A stretch of 64,000 nucleotides of DNA from Rhodocollybia butyracea (taxonomy: Eukaryota > Basidiomycota > Agaricomycetes > Agaricales > Omphalotaceae), in the NCBI GenBank assembly GCA_015501585.1, contig JADNRY010000001.1, positions 806,001 to 870,000 on the forward strand. Direction: 5' to 3'. Each line of letters opens with the position of its first letter. Position 1 is the first letter of the stretch. The notes beneath the pieces are model-generated. The model saw only the letters and a list, made by a program, of their open reading frames with translations. It did no database searches and was not told the DNA's origin. Of this stretch, positions 36,401 to 47,103 are shown piece by piece. A program made the position numbers and the translations under genes.

Positions 36401-36985
36401 GGGAAAATCTCCGGCTGACTCAGTAGGTTTTGAACTTCCCAAAGGAATCTCGTCCGGTTCCTCGGTGAAAGTATCGGGGCCATTAGCTGACCCAATAATA
36501 GCCGGTGCGCTCGTGTCTGACTCGACTGTTTCCGCTGTTTCTGGCTCAGTGGATGCTTCTGCTGTTTCTGGCTCGGTGGATGCTTCTGCTGTCTCTGGCT
36601 CGGTGGGTGCTTCTGCTGTTTCTGGCTCGGTGGGCGCTGCTATCACCTGTGCCAGAGGAGTTGGCCCTGTTTTAGACCCCCGTAACCCATCATGGACTTC
36701 TTCTGCATTCGCAGCATCTTCTCTAGCTGGTGACTCGGGGATTGGGCTAGGAATTACTGAGGGGGTGGACGCGGGCTGACTCGGCTGAGCAGAAGTGTCA
36801 AGGCTGGGGCGACTGATGGAACTCGAGTCTGATGCAACAGAGGCAGAGCGATCTCTTCCTGTAGGCTTTGGTGAAGACGACACTCCAGGCGTCGTTGGAC
36901 GGGTCAGGGATAACACAGACGATGTCCTACGCACTGCTGCACCCAATCGTGAACGAATTTTGGTAGGTGGAGTGCTTGTAGACAT
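33481..36985 (-). CDS. Uncharacterised WW-domain-like multi-span membrane protein
   Basis: A family I know only as conserved hypothetical proteins of Agaricomycetes. The downstream exons are well fixed: 35680-35603, 35551-35465, 35412-35356, 35307-34772, 34718-34605, 34552-34340, 34292-34027, 33972-33760 and 33699-33481, all in frame. The N-terminus (MSTSTPPTKIRSRLGAAVRR, from 36985) is long and disordered, and its joint to the next exon, near 36.16-36.07 kb, is not resolved. In the middle is a WW-like motif (LGWIEYALPDATVYYSHPTLRVTT), then LDMEYRYWMFLENHP, DVLTWSWTDRLLPS and CQELNNLLRSFG. The C-terminus has about five membrane segments and ends near YTRWTVVGVVGGLTG and LLLRR. Role unknown. 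Confidence 0.8.
36534..36641. repeat. Coding minisatellite, 4 x 27 bp
   Basis: Four near-identical 27-bp units (36534, 36561, 36588 and 36615) lie in the N-terminal exon of the WW/multi-span gene. On the minus strand each encodes a nonapeptide of the form (P/S)TEPETAEA, so changes in copy number stay in frame. The repeat lies in the disordered, acidic part of the protein. Confidence 0.93.
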
Positions 36986-37549
36986 TTTGGCAAGGAACGA
37001 ACAGGACTAGCACAGTCGAAGCTAAAGATGTTACTCCTCAGCGTCGGGACCGTTTATCAATGAAAGTAAAAGGTGGCTGGAGGCAGGTATGCATGCATAC
37101 TTTGTACACACGATGCAAGTGCATCAAGGTTATCCACGTTCATAATATATAGCGGATTCATTAAACTGCACCCAAGTGGTTAACTGCGAGGCCACATAGA
37201 TTATGGGGTCTAGATAGGCGTGTATTGGCTAAATTTCGAAGCACATGCGCATAGACTCAATATATATGTACTGTCAAAAACCTCATTGAAAAGTCGTGGA
37301 TCTGGAGTCTGGATGTGATCGCTCGTGTTCCAACCAAAGCACTCGACACCGTTTGTAGCACAGCTTGAGTAGAGTCCTTTATTTTGAAAGCATCGGCCCA
37401 AGCCCATTTGATTAGCACGTTACATAATACAGAGAAATAGATCGCCACAAAATTTATGTTAACGAGTTGATTTTACATGGTTGCAAGAGTACAGATAGTG
37501 TTACAAGCCCTCCCTCAGGCTAAGTTAGAGACAGTCAAAGCGGATTTGT
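36986..37549. other. Intergenic stretch
   Basis: Promoter side of the WW/multi-span gene and 3' side of the Zn2Cys6 regulator, both leftward. No gene, repeat or clear core element seen. Confidence 0.4.
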
Positions 37550-40500
37550 TCAGAATGCCCATCCGTTCCCATGTTCCAAGGAGTGAACATTTAAATCATC
37601 CTGAAGTAAAGTAGTAATATCTGTTTGGAAGTTGTTCCAGTCCATCGGGACCGAGTTTGGGCCGTTTTCGCTGGTAGGTGTCGCCGAAGTATTTGACGGA
37701 AGGAATGGTGGCGGGATAACTGTTAGGCCCTGGGGCGGTTGCCCATGAGAGGCAGGCTGGCCCCCGTGGTGTCCATTGACCGCAGGAGCAGAGCTAGACG
37801 TTGGAGAAGGCACCTGCCCAGGGCCCAATTTCTGGTCCATACTGGCTGCTGCGGCGAGAGAATACAGCATATGCGTATCGTGCGTCTGGTTAGGATTTTG
37901 AGGGGAAGATGTTGATTCAGAGCGATTTCGGGTTGTACCAGGTGGATGTAGCTTTACATCCTGATGTTGAGTCAACAAACTATCCAGACTAGCAGCCGGA
38001 ATGGGAGAATGCTGATGAAGTATTAGTGGAATTTTATGCAGGTTTATAAAAGTGACATACTTCCTGCTGCTTAATTTTTTCGTCAAACGCCTCCATACTT
38101 TTGTGTCGGTACATCCCTTCGCGTTGATCTGCAATAAGATCTTCCTCAGCCGCTCGACCAAGCCCTTCAACGCCACGATCGCGAGCACCATTGGGTGACA
38201 ATGAAGGGGGTCCTGACTCTGCTGCTGCTTTGAGAAGCGCTGCATGCCACCTGGACCCCATGTTTGGCCATACGACAGCGATATCTGCAATCATGACGAG
38301 AGCATGTTGGATAGCGGGTTGAGTATAAGGGTACAACGAGGGGCAAACTGGGAAACATGTTAGCATGGCGTTCCTCGCCAATACCAGAAACGACGTACGC
38401 CACTTCCACTTCCTCAGGTATGCCAGTACAGAACCAGCCATAAAAAGCGAAAATCCCTGACCAACCCAATCACATGAGTCCTTATGACAAGGCATAGCTA
38501 AAATACAAATATACCATCATTGGAGTGCACCCTCTAGAAAAAGGTCTAGTAGGAACCCAGCTTTTAACGAGATCGATGGCTTTCACAGCATGAGAAAACA
38601 TATCATGCACCATCGTCTCCCAGAAGCTAGGCGGTGGGGGACCATCAGCACCAGTCCGAACGGAAGAATTTTGGCCGTGCTGTACATCATGGGCCAGCAT
38701 AGAAAGGTAAGATCGTCGCATGACAATATGAGATAGATGCATAAAGAGAAAGATTCCCCTAAAGCCCTAGAGGAAAATCAGTACAAGCCGAAGCACAGTA
38801 GTGTGAACGTACCATATCCAAATTTTTCGATTGGTATGCCAAAAGATTGCTCATACTCCACGTTTGTCGAGGACCGAGCGTAGCTTCCCAGGCGTCCAGT
38901 TCCTTGATGATCATATAATCGCTTTCTGAATTCCAAGGAGCCACAGTAGGGGCAGAACCAGGTTGTGATCTTACTAATGCGCTTCTGGCTACTCGCGCCC
39001 AAATATCTGCAATCGTTATAAGGTTGCCATACAGCGAACGTTCCCCTACTTCAAGGGAATTCGCATCAACACCATCAGCTGGTTCTGTATGAGATGGGGA
39101 TTGTAGCTGAGGATCAATTTGTGCATTGAAGGGAGTGTCGTGCAAAGAACGTGGTCGGCCTCTCGCTTTAGTGCCGGGTAGAACAGTAGTAGGACCTTGA
39201 TAACCGAAAGAAAAGTGATCCTCGTCGAGGGGAAGAGGGATAGTGACCTGGTCAAGATCAAAAGATACCGGTCTCCCACAACCCGAGCTTAGGAGGTTAT
39301 CGCTCACTAAAAAAGTGAGACAAACAAAATTATACACGATCGACAGACTTACTGAAGATGACCCACCACGTCCGACGGGAGACTTCCGCGCTAATCACTA
39401 CTTCTACATTTGCGTCGGGAGACAGGTTGTACGATGATTCCTGTGAAAGCTTAAGAATGGATGCCACTAAAGGAGCGTCCCAATAAGTAGAATTTAAAAA
39501 ATAGTTCTAGCCAGCTTACTTCGTGCAGCGACCCCCAGAAAGATCTAGGTTACAAACATCAGCATAAACATCAAGCACAGGCATTGAAAAGAACACACCC
39601 AAGAACGGTCTCGATATCCACTACCCCAGCTCCAAATACTACACAAGAAGAATGCTTGAGCTCTATCTAGGGTCGCAGCCCCTGTAAGCTCTTCACCAGC
39701 AAGCTTTTGAGCATGTCGAGCAAAGTAATCAGCAGCATTAGCTCCTCCTCCGTATCGTTCAATTAACCGGGGAGAGAATCTGGCCGAAATAGAAAGCATG
39801 GCGAGAAGGAGGAATGTGCTGATAGACTGAGGGGCAGTTATCAATGTATGCATAAATGTTGGTTTATGAAGGAACCCAAGCTGAAAATAGGCACTAAAAA
39901 ACCACTCGCAGGCCTCAACAAGTTCATCTTGAGGTGGTAGGCTACAAGGAAAGTATATAGAGGGGTCTTGGGCAACGAGTGAGGAATACGCACAGGTCCT
40001 CATTTCCGACAGGAGCAGTAGGCTGACCCAATGTCGCAGGAACGGCCTGGCGGCAGCAAGAACATATTCCATTGACGACAGCATGGGCTTGAGGGAACAC
40101 TGTAGGGACTAGAGCATATTCAAGTCACATATTCGCTCGCAGAAATATGCACATACCAATCAAAATAACCAAAGGAACCCCGATGAAGAGACATACATGG
40201 AGCACTAAGATATTATCCATTAATCACGGGGCTCTCTGAGAAGCAAGCACGTACTGATCAGGAGAAACGTCTCGTCGCTGTCGTTTGCGACGCTGAGCTG
40301 GACGAGGCTGATACAAAAGAAGTCAGGAAAAATTTGCCGAAAAGGTACACTCATACGCACTGCTCTGTCGATAGCGCTCATGCCGCGGGGAAGAAATTCA
40401 CATTCATTTGGTACACCAGCCTCAAGACTTCAGGAAATTAGTTTAGATTATCACTAAGTTTCGATGGATTTACCAGCTTTTACAGACTTCATGTTCCCTT

Positions 40501-40619
40501 ACACATTTTGCCCTAAGCCTCCTACATCGTCTGCAGGCAACACTGGATCGTTTTTGCTTTAGAGGAGCTTGCAAAGGTTGCGGAAGTTGATCCGAGGGTG
40601 ACGCTGGAGAGTCAAGCAT
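37550..40619 (-). CDS. Zn2Cys6 fungal-specific transcription factor
   Basis: Nuclear DNA-binding regulator. Thirteen exons are proposed, from 40619-40474, 40427-40361, 40307-40255 and 40204-40170 through 39941-39599, 39306-38813, 38766-38515 and 38347-38061 to 38011-37550, about 816 residues. The zinc cluster spans the first intron: CRRCRRLRAKC, then VREHEVCKSCLEAGVPNEC, giving six Cys with C-x2-C-x6-C-x6-C-x2-C-x8-C spacing. The middle has the fungal regulator domain (PPQDELVEACEWFFSAYFQLGF, LSISARFSPRLIERYG, WGSGYRDRSW, VSRRTWWVIFMSDNLL). The C-terminus is Pro/Ser/Asn-rich, ending in an acidic DITTLLQDDLNVHSLEH that could activate transcription. The join of exons 4 and 5 (40170/40108) is the least certain, and one exon is 25 nt (39520-39544). 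Confidence 0.88.
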
Positions 40620-40685
40620 TCGACGACGATGGAGGCAGAAATTGAGCCTACAGGCACGGCCTTTCACTAGCCGGTGGCAGCCCTG

Positions 40686-40733
40686 AGTCGGCTTAGACCG
40701 GTCCGGCTTATACCGGACCGGTCTAAGCCGACT
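40686..40733. promoter_or_regulatory. Perfect 21-bp inverted repeat upstream of the Zn2Cys6 gene
   Basis: The left arm 40686-40706 begins AGTCGGCTTAGACC and ends GGTCCGG. The right arm 40713-40733 is its exact reverse complement. The spacer is CTTATA (40707-40712). It lies 67 bp upstream of the chosen ATG of the Zn2Cys6 gene and about 95 bp past the stop of the GH5 gene. Each arm holds CGG/CCG triplets, the half-site core recognised by Zn2Cys6 proteins, and a nested ACCGGT. It could be a self-regulatory operator, a hairpin in the 5' leader, or the remains of a small element. Confidence 0.85.
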
Positions 40734-40827
40734 GTCTCAAGCTCTATCGTCGCGTTTTGTCTGCTTAAATGAGACCAACTTATCTATACGGAATCAATAT
40801 CTACGTAACTTAGCAACTACTCCTTGT

Positions 40828-43753
40828 TTACACGAATTTCTCCACGACGCCAGAAACTCCCAATACCAACGCACACACTAAAACAAACACCGCTACTACA
40901 ACAAACCCATAATCGCCCCAAAAATCATTCACTTGAAACGGCGGTGGTCTGGATTTATATCCTTCAGGTGAAACCACCTTCACTTGAATATTGTGTACCT
41001 TTCCTGGCTGCGTATTTTTTGCTACAACAAAGAGCGTCTGCCTCCCTTCGTCGTAAACATATAAATCGCCTTCCTCCAAACCTGAGACGACGACATTCCT
41101 TCCATGAGCAATCATAGAAGGGAGGAATATTTCTGTTTCTAAAGCGTTTATCTCAGGGTGAGCCAGCGGTGGTTTATCCACTGTTGGTGCTCCTTGGCTA
41201 GATTTCGGGTCTGGGTTACACCATTTGAACATGAACGACCCTGTAGTCACTTCGTATTCAAACTCCAAGGGTATACCAGCTGTTTTTGCAGGGTATGGCC
41301 GCACAACAGCGTCCAAAATACGACCGCCGTTGTCCAATGTCGGAGATGACTGGTCGTGATACAATAAAAAGGGAGGCAGTGCACGACTTTGACTGAACCA
41401 GGAGAAGTTTTCCCCGTTCCAGTCGTCGCCTGTATGATCACTGTTGTATGGGTTGTAGTTCCATAAGCTAATTGAAGGTTTGTATCAATTTCTTGAGGTA
41501 GACACATCCGGTTGGAACTCACGTAAATCCAACCATTGCTCTCTCTAATCCTACAATCATGGCATCCATCATTCTCGTCTGCCATCTGAAATCATCTGTT
41601 TTGAAGGCCTCTTTTTTACTACAAACCTGTTTACAACCAAAACGAAACGAAGAGCTGAGGATGACTCACTTCATATCCATAGGTATACCGCACTCTCCGA
41701 TCACTACAGGTTTGTCTCCCAGCACACTATATGCGCTTTCAACAATGTTACGTATTTGGAGGGCAAAGTTGGTTCGAGCACCCTTGTGACCCCAGTAAAA
41801 AGCTCTCAGGGGAAACATTCCCTAACAAAGTAAGTATGTCAATTTTCGCGGGTCTCAAGCAGATTGAGGGACGTACCCTGGAAAGTCCTTGAACGTTGAC
41901 CGTAAAATCACCGAAAGCTTTATTGAACAGAGCATTGAGGTCGTACCTAATAATAAATTGAGCCAATTTCAGGTAAAATAAACTATATGCGCACCAATGG
42001 GGCGCATAAACTATGTTGAGAGGCTGGTTTTCTCTGGCAAAAGACGGCGGGCAAAACTGAAAGGACTAAGAAATGAAACAGAACAGAGTCATGGATAACC
42101 CACCTCATTTGGTATCATCTCCGTAAAAACAATCTTTTCGGGAGATGAAATACTACGTACACGATCCGCCCATTTGTTCAAGAATGGATAGTAAAAGTCC
42201 GTGTACCAGTCAATCTGGAAAAAGTTGAATTGAAAATTGAAAAGTGAGGAGAATAAATCTAGCCTTCTTCCCGCTCATAGGGTGTTTATTGAAATAACTC
42301 TCCCGTAGCACTATGGCTGCTTTCTTATTCCTATCCCATCCCCATACGCCATGCATTTCCCACAAGCATTGTCCTTTTGTGGGACCATCTACTTTCCAGA
42401 CCTTGCGCTTGTCAACATTAAGAATCACACGTCCTGTTTTGCGAGTTGGCACGGGGAACGATTTTGTCCATACGGATACTTCCGTTGGATGGCCTGCTCC
42501 TAACTGGAAAGATTCAAAGGCAGATGCTGGTAAAGATGTAATTAAATGACCAATAACGTGAAAAAGGAGGGGGATAAAGGACATACGGACAGCAGAGAGG
42601 TGAAGATCGGTGTTATAGTCAAAATAATGTAAGGAAGGAGCCTCCACATATCCACGATGCGGCTCATTCATCATCTAAATATCAAATGTCAAATATAAAC
42701 CCAATAAAGAGAAAAGATACCGACCTCGAAACCAATAACACCCTCCAAATCACCAACGGCTTTCACCAGCTGGGCAGTCATATCGAGATATGCATTCTGC
42801 AGAAAATGTTGAATAGGGACACTATGCCCTTTCGTATTCTTGATCAACAACTTTGGAGTAAACGTGTCTCCAGCCCAGAAGCATGTACTAAAATAAGCTC
42901 AGTATTCAGATTCGAGTCGTTGTGAGAGAAAGCTTACGCCATGGTCGCAGCTGCCAGCTATATCCGAAAGTTAATAAGCATACTTGACTGTGTAGTAAAA
43001 CTTCCACCTTCTGATACCCAGAAGGCCATATACCCCTTTCCTCTTCGATATGTCCTCCGCCCTTAACACCCTTCAGCCAAGCTGCTCCGGTACTAGAGGC
43101 TACAGACTCTGAGTCCAATTGATGCAGATCAAATCCAACAGCCTCGAGAGTCCACGCAGGCGCTCCAGAGCCGCCGGAGTATCGAGACCATACGTCCTGA
43201 TGAATGGAGACGAACGCGACCATTCCATATTGAGGAAGTAGAGCCAGAAGATTACGTATATAAGCGAGATAGTCCGTGTCATATACACCTCTAAAAGTTT
43301 GGAGTAATCAAGCACCAGTAAATTGAACGCGAAATTCGTACGAACTTACTGGCCAGCATGCTCTACGGCTTCCCAAGTTACTAGAAATCTGACTTAAATT
43401 TCACGCATCAACACATAAAGCTCGTGTCAAAAGATAAAAGACGCACTAAAAGTCAATCCCCATCTTCGAAGTCTGGCAAAGTGTTGCGGGGCTTCTTCAA
43501 GGGAAAACGGTCTACCAACGAATGTGACAGTCTCATGCTGAAAAGGAAACACGTCGTCTTTATGGTTTGAGGGAGTTTTCGATGAACCTGATAGATTTAC
43601 ACCTCGAAGCATGCAGACACGTCCATACTGGTCAATAAAGTGTCTGCCAAAAGTCCGAAGATTTCCTCCAACAGCATTATGTGACCAATCATGCCCATAA
43701 GTATTAACAGAACCAGGAATATATGAAGCAGAGTTGAGAGAGGGATGCTTCAT
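40828..43753 (-). CDS. GH5_12-like glucosidase (EGCrP-type glucocerebrosidase/steryl glucosidase)
   Basis: Glycoside hydrolase family 5 enzyme of the fungal type that cleaves glucosylceramide or ergosteryl glucoside. Thirteen exons from 43753-43447 to 41467-40828 join in frame to 761 residues. Motifs are GRHFIDQYGRVCMLRGVNLS, QDVWSRYSGGSGAP, the acid/base Glu in MMNEPHRGY, the nucleophile Glu in GECGIPMDM, and LWNYNPYNSDHTGDDWNGE. A C-terminal hydrophobic stretch (YGFVVVAVFVLVCALVLG) could anchor the protein to a membrane. One exon is 20 nt (42957-42938). The intron 42263-42216 begins with GC rather than GT; without it the frame and the conserved IDWYTDFYYPFL are lost. The choice between sphingolipid and sterol substrate cannot be made from sequence alone. 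Confidence 0.92.
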
Positions 43754-43996
43754 AGAAGGAGTTGGGCGCTTAACATCCTCATTAGGCGCTGACCATAATG
43801 TGACTGATCGGCACGAAACGGCCGAAAGTGATGAGCGTGGGTAAGTATGTACATGTGCTAGCTAAAGCCTAATATTGTCCCAGTACTCTAATCGGTACCA
43901 GTGAAGTTCAATGTCGCTTTTTTGAGCCTAGGATACTATTTTGCAACACCAATCACGTCTTCTTCGCTTTCCTATGCACAGAACACTCGAGTTGTC

Positions 43997-45857
43997 TCAT
44001 GTAAGTCTTTGAATGGAAGCAAGACTTACCGTGACGCTGATCCAAACTCCCTCTGGTCTTTGTCCTGTTCCGAAACTTTGATAGAGCGGGGATCGAGGGG
44101 TTCTCGAGCTTAAGGGAATAGAGACACCACTGATATCCTGAGTGGAGGTATTTTGTCGGTCTGTGCCTCTACCTCTAACTATTCGGCGAGTATTTAATCT
44201 GGAGGCATGCACATAATTCAAAGACGGATAAAAATAATTTCTTCACTTACGTCGCCATAAAGGAAATGCCATAGACTATTTGCAGACAATCATTCGATTA
44301 ATAATATTTTAGTAGATATAGATATCAAGTACTTACCTTTACTAAGAACGAAAAAGACAGAAATGAAAATAAGATTCATCGGCATTAAGTTGAACTGAAA
44401 AGTGATTTCAGAAACCAATATAACTCCTCGATTGATCCACTTGCTAGTATCAGACAACTGATGCTGACTACACTGGTTACTCCACCAGTTCCAACGGCGT
44501 AAATCATTAAGGTATTCGCGATAGAGTCTGACCTAATTTCCTAAGTTGACTGGAATTCGACATTTTTGAACACTCACTGGGCTTGTCCAGTGCGTAGCCT
44601 TCGCAAAAAGTAGCATAAAGATGCAGCAGTCAAAATATCGGATGAAGCGCCGAGCGCTAGACTAGCGGTGCCTATGGTCTACATTGCTAAATTTAGAGGT
44701 CTCTGTCAAACTGGACTCAACATGCCTTCAGTTGTATTACGGAACTGACGCTCGGAAGAGCGAATCTTTCGCGAAAAAAAAAACCAGAATGTGAAACGAA
44801 GGCTACAATTGGTGGTCATGAACTTACGCCTTAACGGTGAAAACTGTGGACGAAAAAGGAAAGTTCAAGGTTATGTCAAGGACAGGCACGTACTCGAAAG
44901 ATCTGACACACACCTAGACCAGAACCTGTATAAGTGTAATGCATCAGTAACATCAGAATTTTAGAATGGAGCTGTCGTCGTGTGAGGATATTCACCTAGA
45001 TGGGCAAGTGACAGTACAATCTTACAAGAGTTATTCCATGCACGACAGCAACCAACAAAACACCTAAACGCTCACCAAAAATCCACTGATAACCCAATTT
45101 TTCCCGCTGACTAGGCATCGCAACGTTAGGAGTATTCTGCGGCATAAGATGTAATCTCCGTAACGCACAGCGCCAGACACGAAGAGCGTAGCAGCTAGTA
45201 GAAAATGATCAACGATACAAAGAGAATACAAGAGAGATTTGAACACAACATACGAGGTTACAAGGGATCCTACAAAGGCCTAAGAACCGCCCGGTTAGAG
45301 TGCTGTTTGCCATTCATATACTTCAAGACTTGCCCCAAGCGTTTGCTGCAACTACCTTGATTCAGCCCACAACTTGAAAGCCTATATTATTGGTACTGCA
45401 CCGACTCACAATAAACGACCTGAAGATCCAAACGCTCGGTCGAAAAGTACTACACGAAGCAAATGATAGCTCACCAAGTGACAGATTTCTCCAGGAAGAC
45501 ACGAGCATTTGTAAAATTTTGAATGATATAGTAGTACCCAACGTGTCCAATGAGAATCTGGTCTGTTAACTGGCATACGCTACGCAATGGTTACTGTCTT
45601 CAGCTAATATCAACCTATAAGAATAACTGGCTGTACTGACAGTATTGTAATGACCTGGGAGTAATGCCTTTCAGTAAAAGGGAGGCACAAACAGAGAAAC
45701 TCACCATAAATTTGTAAAAAGGCTTGTCTGCGTGATATCGAGAAAAGTACGAGCTCATCTGCGCCATAGAAACACCGAAAAGACAACACGACACTCCAAA
45801 ACCAACAAGGAGGGCCCCAAACGTGTTGTCGATTGTAATTGGAACAGTGGGTGCCAT
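43997..45857 (-). CDS. DUF6534-like multi-span membrane protein
   Basis: A family greatly expanded in Agaricomycetes, with about seven membrane helices and unknown function. The first exon (45857-45705) carries MAPTVPITIDNTFGALLVGFG and ends HADKPFYKFM. Later segments match the family order: an ILIGH stretch, CYALRVWRC, SDILTAASLCYFLRRLRTG, VTSVVSISCLILASGS, NLMPMNLIFISVFFVLSK and the hallmark end LNTRRIVRGRGTDRQ, followed by a Ser/Thr-rich tail. Several internal exon joins (about 45.3-45.65 and 44.9-45.1 kb) could not be fixed with confidence, so the gene may also be partly decayed. The stop at 43997 may instead be replaced by a further exon. Confidence 0.7.
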
Positions 45858-47103
45858 ATCGAATCGGTAAATAACGAAACAACAACAGAGAGGAGAGGCG
45901 AGGACCGAGCTGTATTTAACCAGCCACAATCGGCGTTTGACAGACAACGGGTGGGATATTCGGTGAATAGAGCTGTATTTAACAAGCCACAGTCGGCATT
46001 TGACGAACCATATCGACTCTTGAGAACCTGGATTTGAAGGCCTCGAAATGTCCAATTCACCTCACGGATGATTAATAAGAAGTTTGATAGTTCCCATCGA
46101 ACAGAACTATAGCGGTTGATGTTCATCAGGCGATTGGACCTGGTGTCACTGTGCAAGTCGTAAACCATAACCACCTTCGCATCCGTTTATACAAGACCGC
46201 TAGATCTTCCTAGATAGGTAGATCTCCGTTGATATGATCTAAAAAAAACATGCAGCAACAAGAAACTTTCTGGGCTTGCACACGGTTTCGATTTCATGGG
46301 ACAGATGCTTCAACCGATAAAAAAACATTTTACAGGTCAACATGCAAAGATTTTGGGGTCGAAGACAGCAGCCGAGAGGCTTAGGAAGCAAATAAGTATA
46401 CTACTATGTCCTTAAATCTTGTGGCGAACACCAGATATGTAGGTTGGCACCACATAGTCTCCAGGTTGGCTATAGAGGTTGATGCAAATTGATCTGTCCT
46501 CAGAGCAGGGCCCAGGCGAAGCGAAGAAACACTTGGCTGCTTTCCTAGGAATCCAAGGTCGCAAGAGGTTGGCGATTGCGCAGGAAAAAGCGCTAAACTT
46601 CCCGACTTGAACTTGGAAGCGCCGTAACATGTCTAGGGGCGACAGAAAAATCGTAGCCTGAGGACAAAAGTTAATCGACGCGATGATTGAACAATCGTGA
46701 AAAAAGTCGCGCTGTCGAGTTGAGTAAGTGACCGAGAATGAGTGAGATGATGCGGTTTAAACTTCGTAAGCCAATTTATTTGTCACTCCCACGTTTCAAG
46801 CGCCCAAGTCGACGATTTTAGCCCGCTGCGATATCCACTGTGCTGAATTCCTTATAAGACTGGCTGTGAAGCTTTTCCTCCCTACTTCTCACAGCGAACA
46901 TTTTCTGCAGCTTTTTGTTTGCTTGCATCTGTCCCTTTCTCTGGCAGAGACGAGAAGAGTACCAGGAACTCTGAAAGAGAAGGTGTTATACGCCTGAATT
47001 GGATACATAAAAACTTTTTCAAGTTCTTTTTCCACTATTCCATCGGATCATTCTCATACGGTACTGCCATCCTGCTTGCCTCCAACGAGATCATCTCAAG
47101 AAA
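45858..47103. other. Divergent intergenic region
   Basis: Separates the leftward DUF6534 gene from the rightward CCCH zinc-finger gene and should hold both promoters. The DUF6534 side carries the 35-bp direct repeat (45907-46004). Open frames here are short and unsupported; 46919-47103 is probably the 5' leader of the zinc-finger gene. Confidence 0.45.
45907..46004. repeat. 35-bp direct repeat in the DUF6534 promoter
   Basis: Two copies, 45907-45941 and 45970-46004, are 63 bp apart and differ at three positions. Both read GAGCTGTATTTAAC(C/A)AGCC then ACA(A/G)TCGGC(G/A)TTTGAC, or GAGC-like at the first base. On the minus strand each contains TTAAATAC, a possible TATA-like element, 50-150 bp upstream of the DUF6534 start. 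Confidence 0.88.

Noticed and set aside
31196..43753. A terpene biosynthetic gene cluster comprising the cyclase, the Zn2Cys6 regulator and the glycoside hydrolase
   Set aside because: The intervening WW/multi-span gene and the EGCrP-type hydrolase are conserved family genes with other expected roles, and no P450 or transporter is present; proximity alone is not enough.
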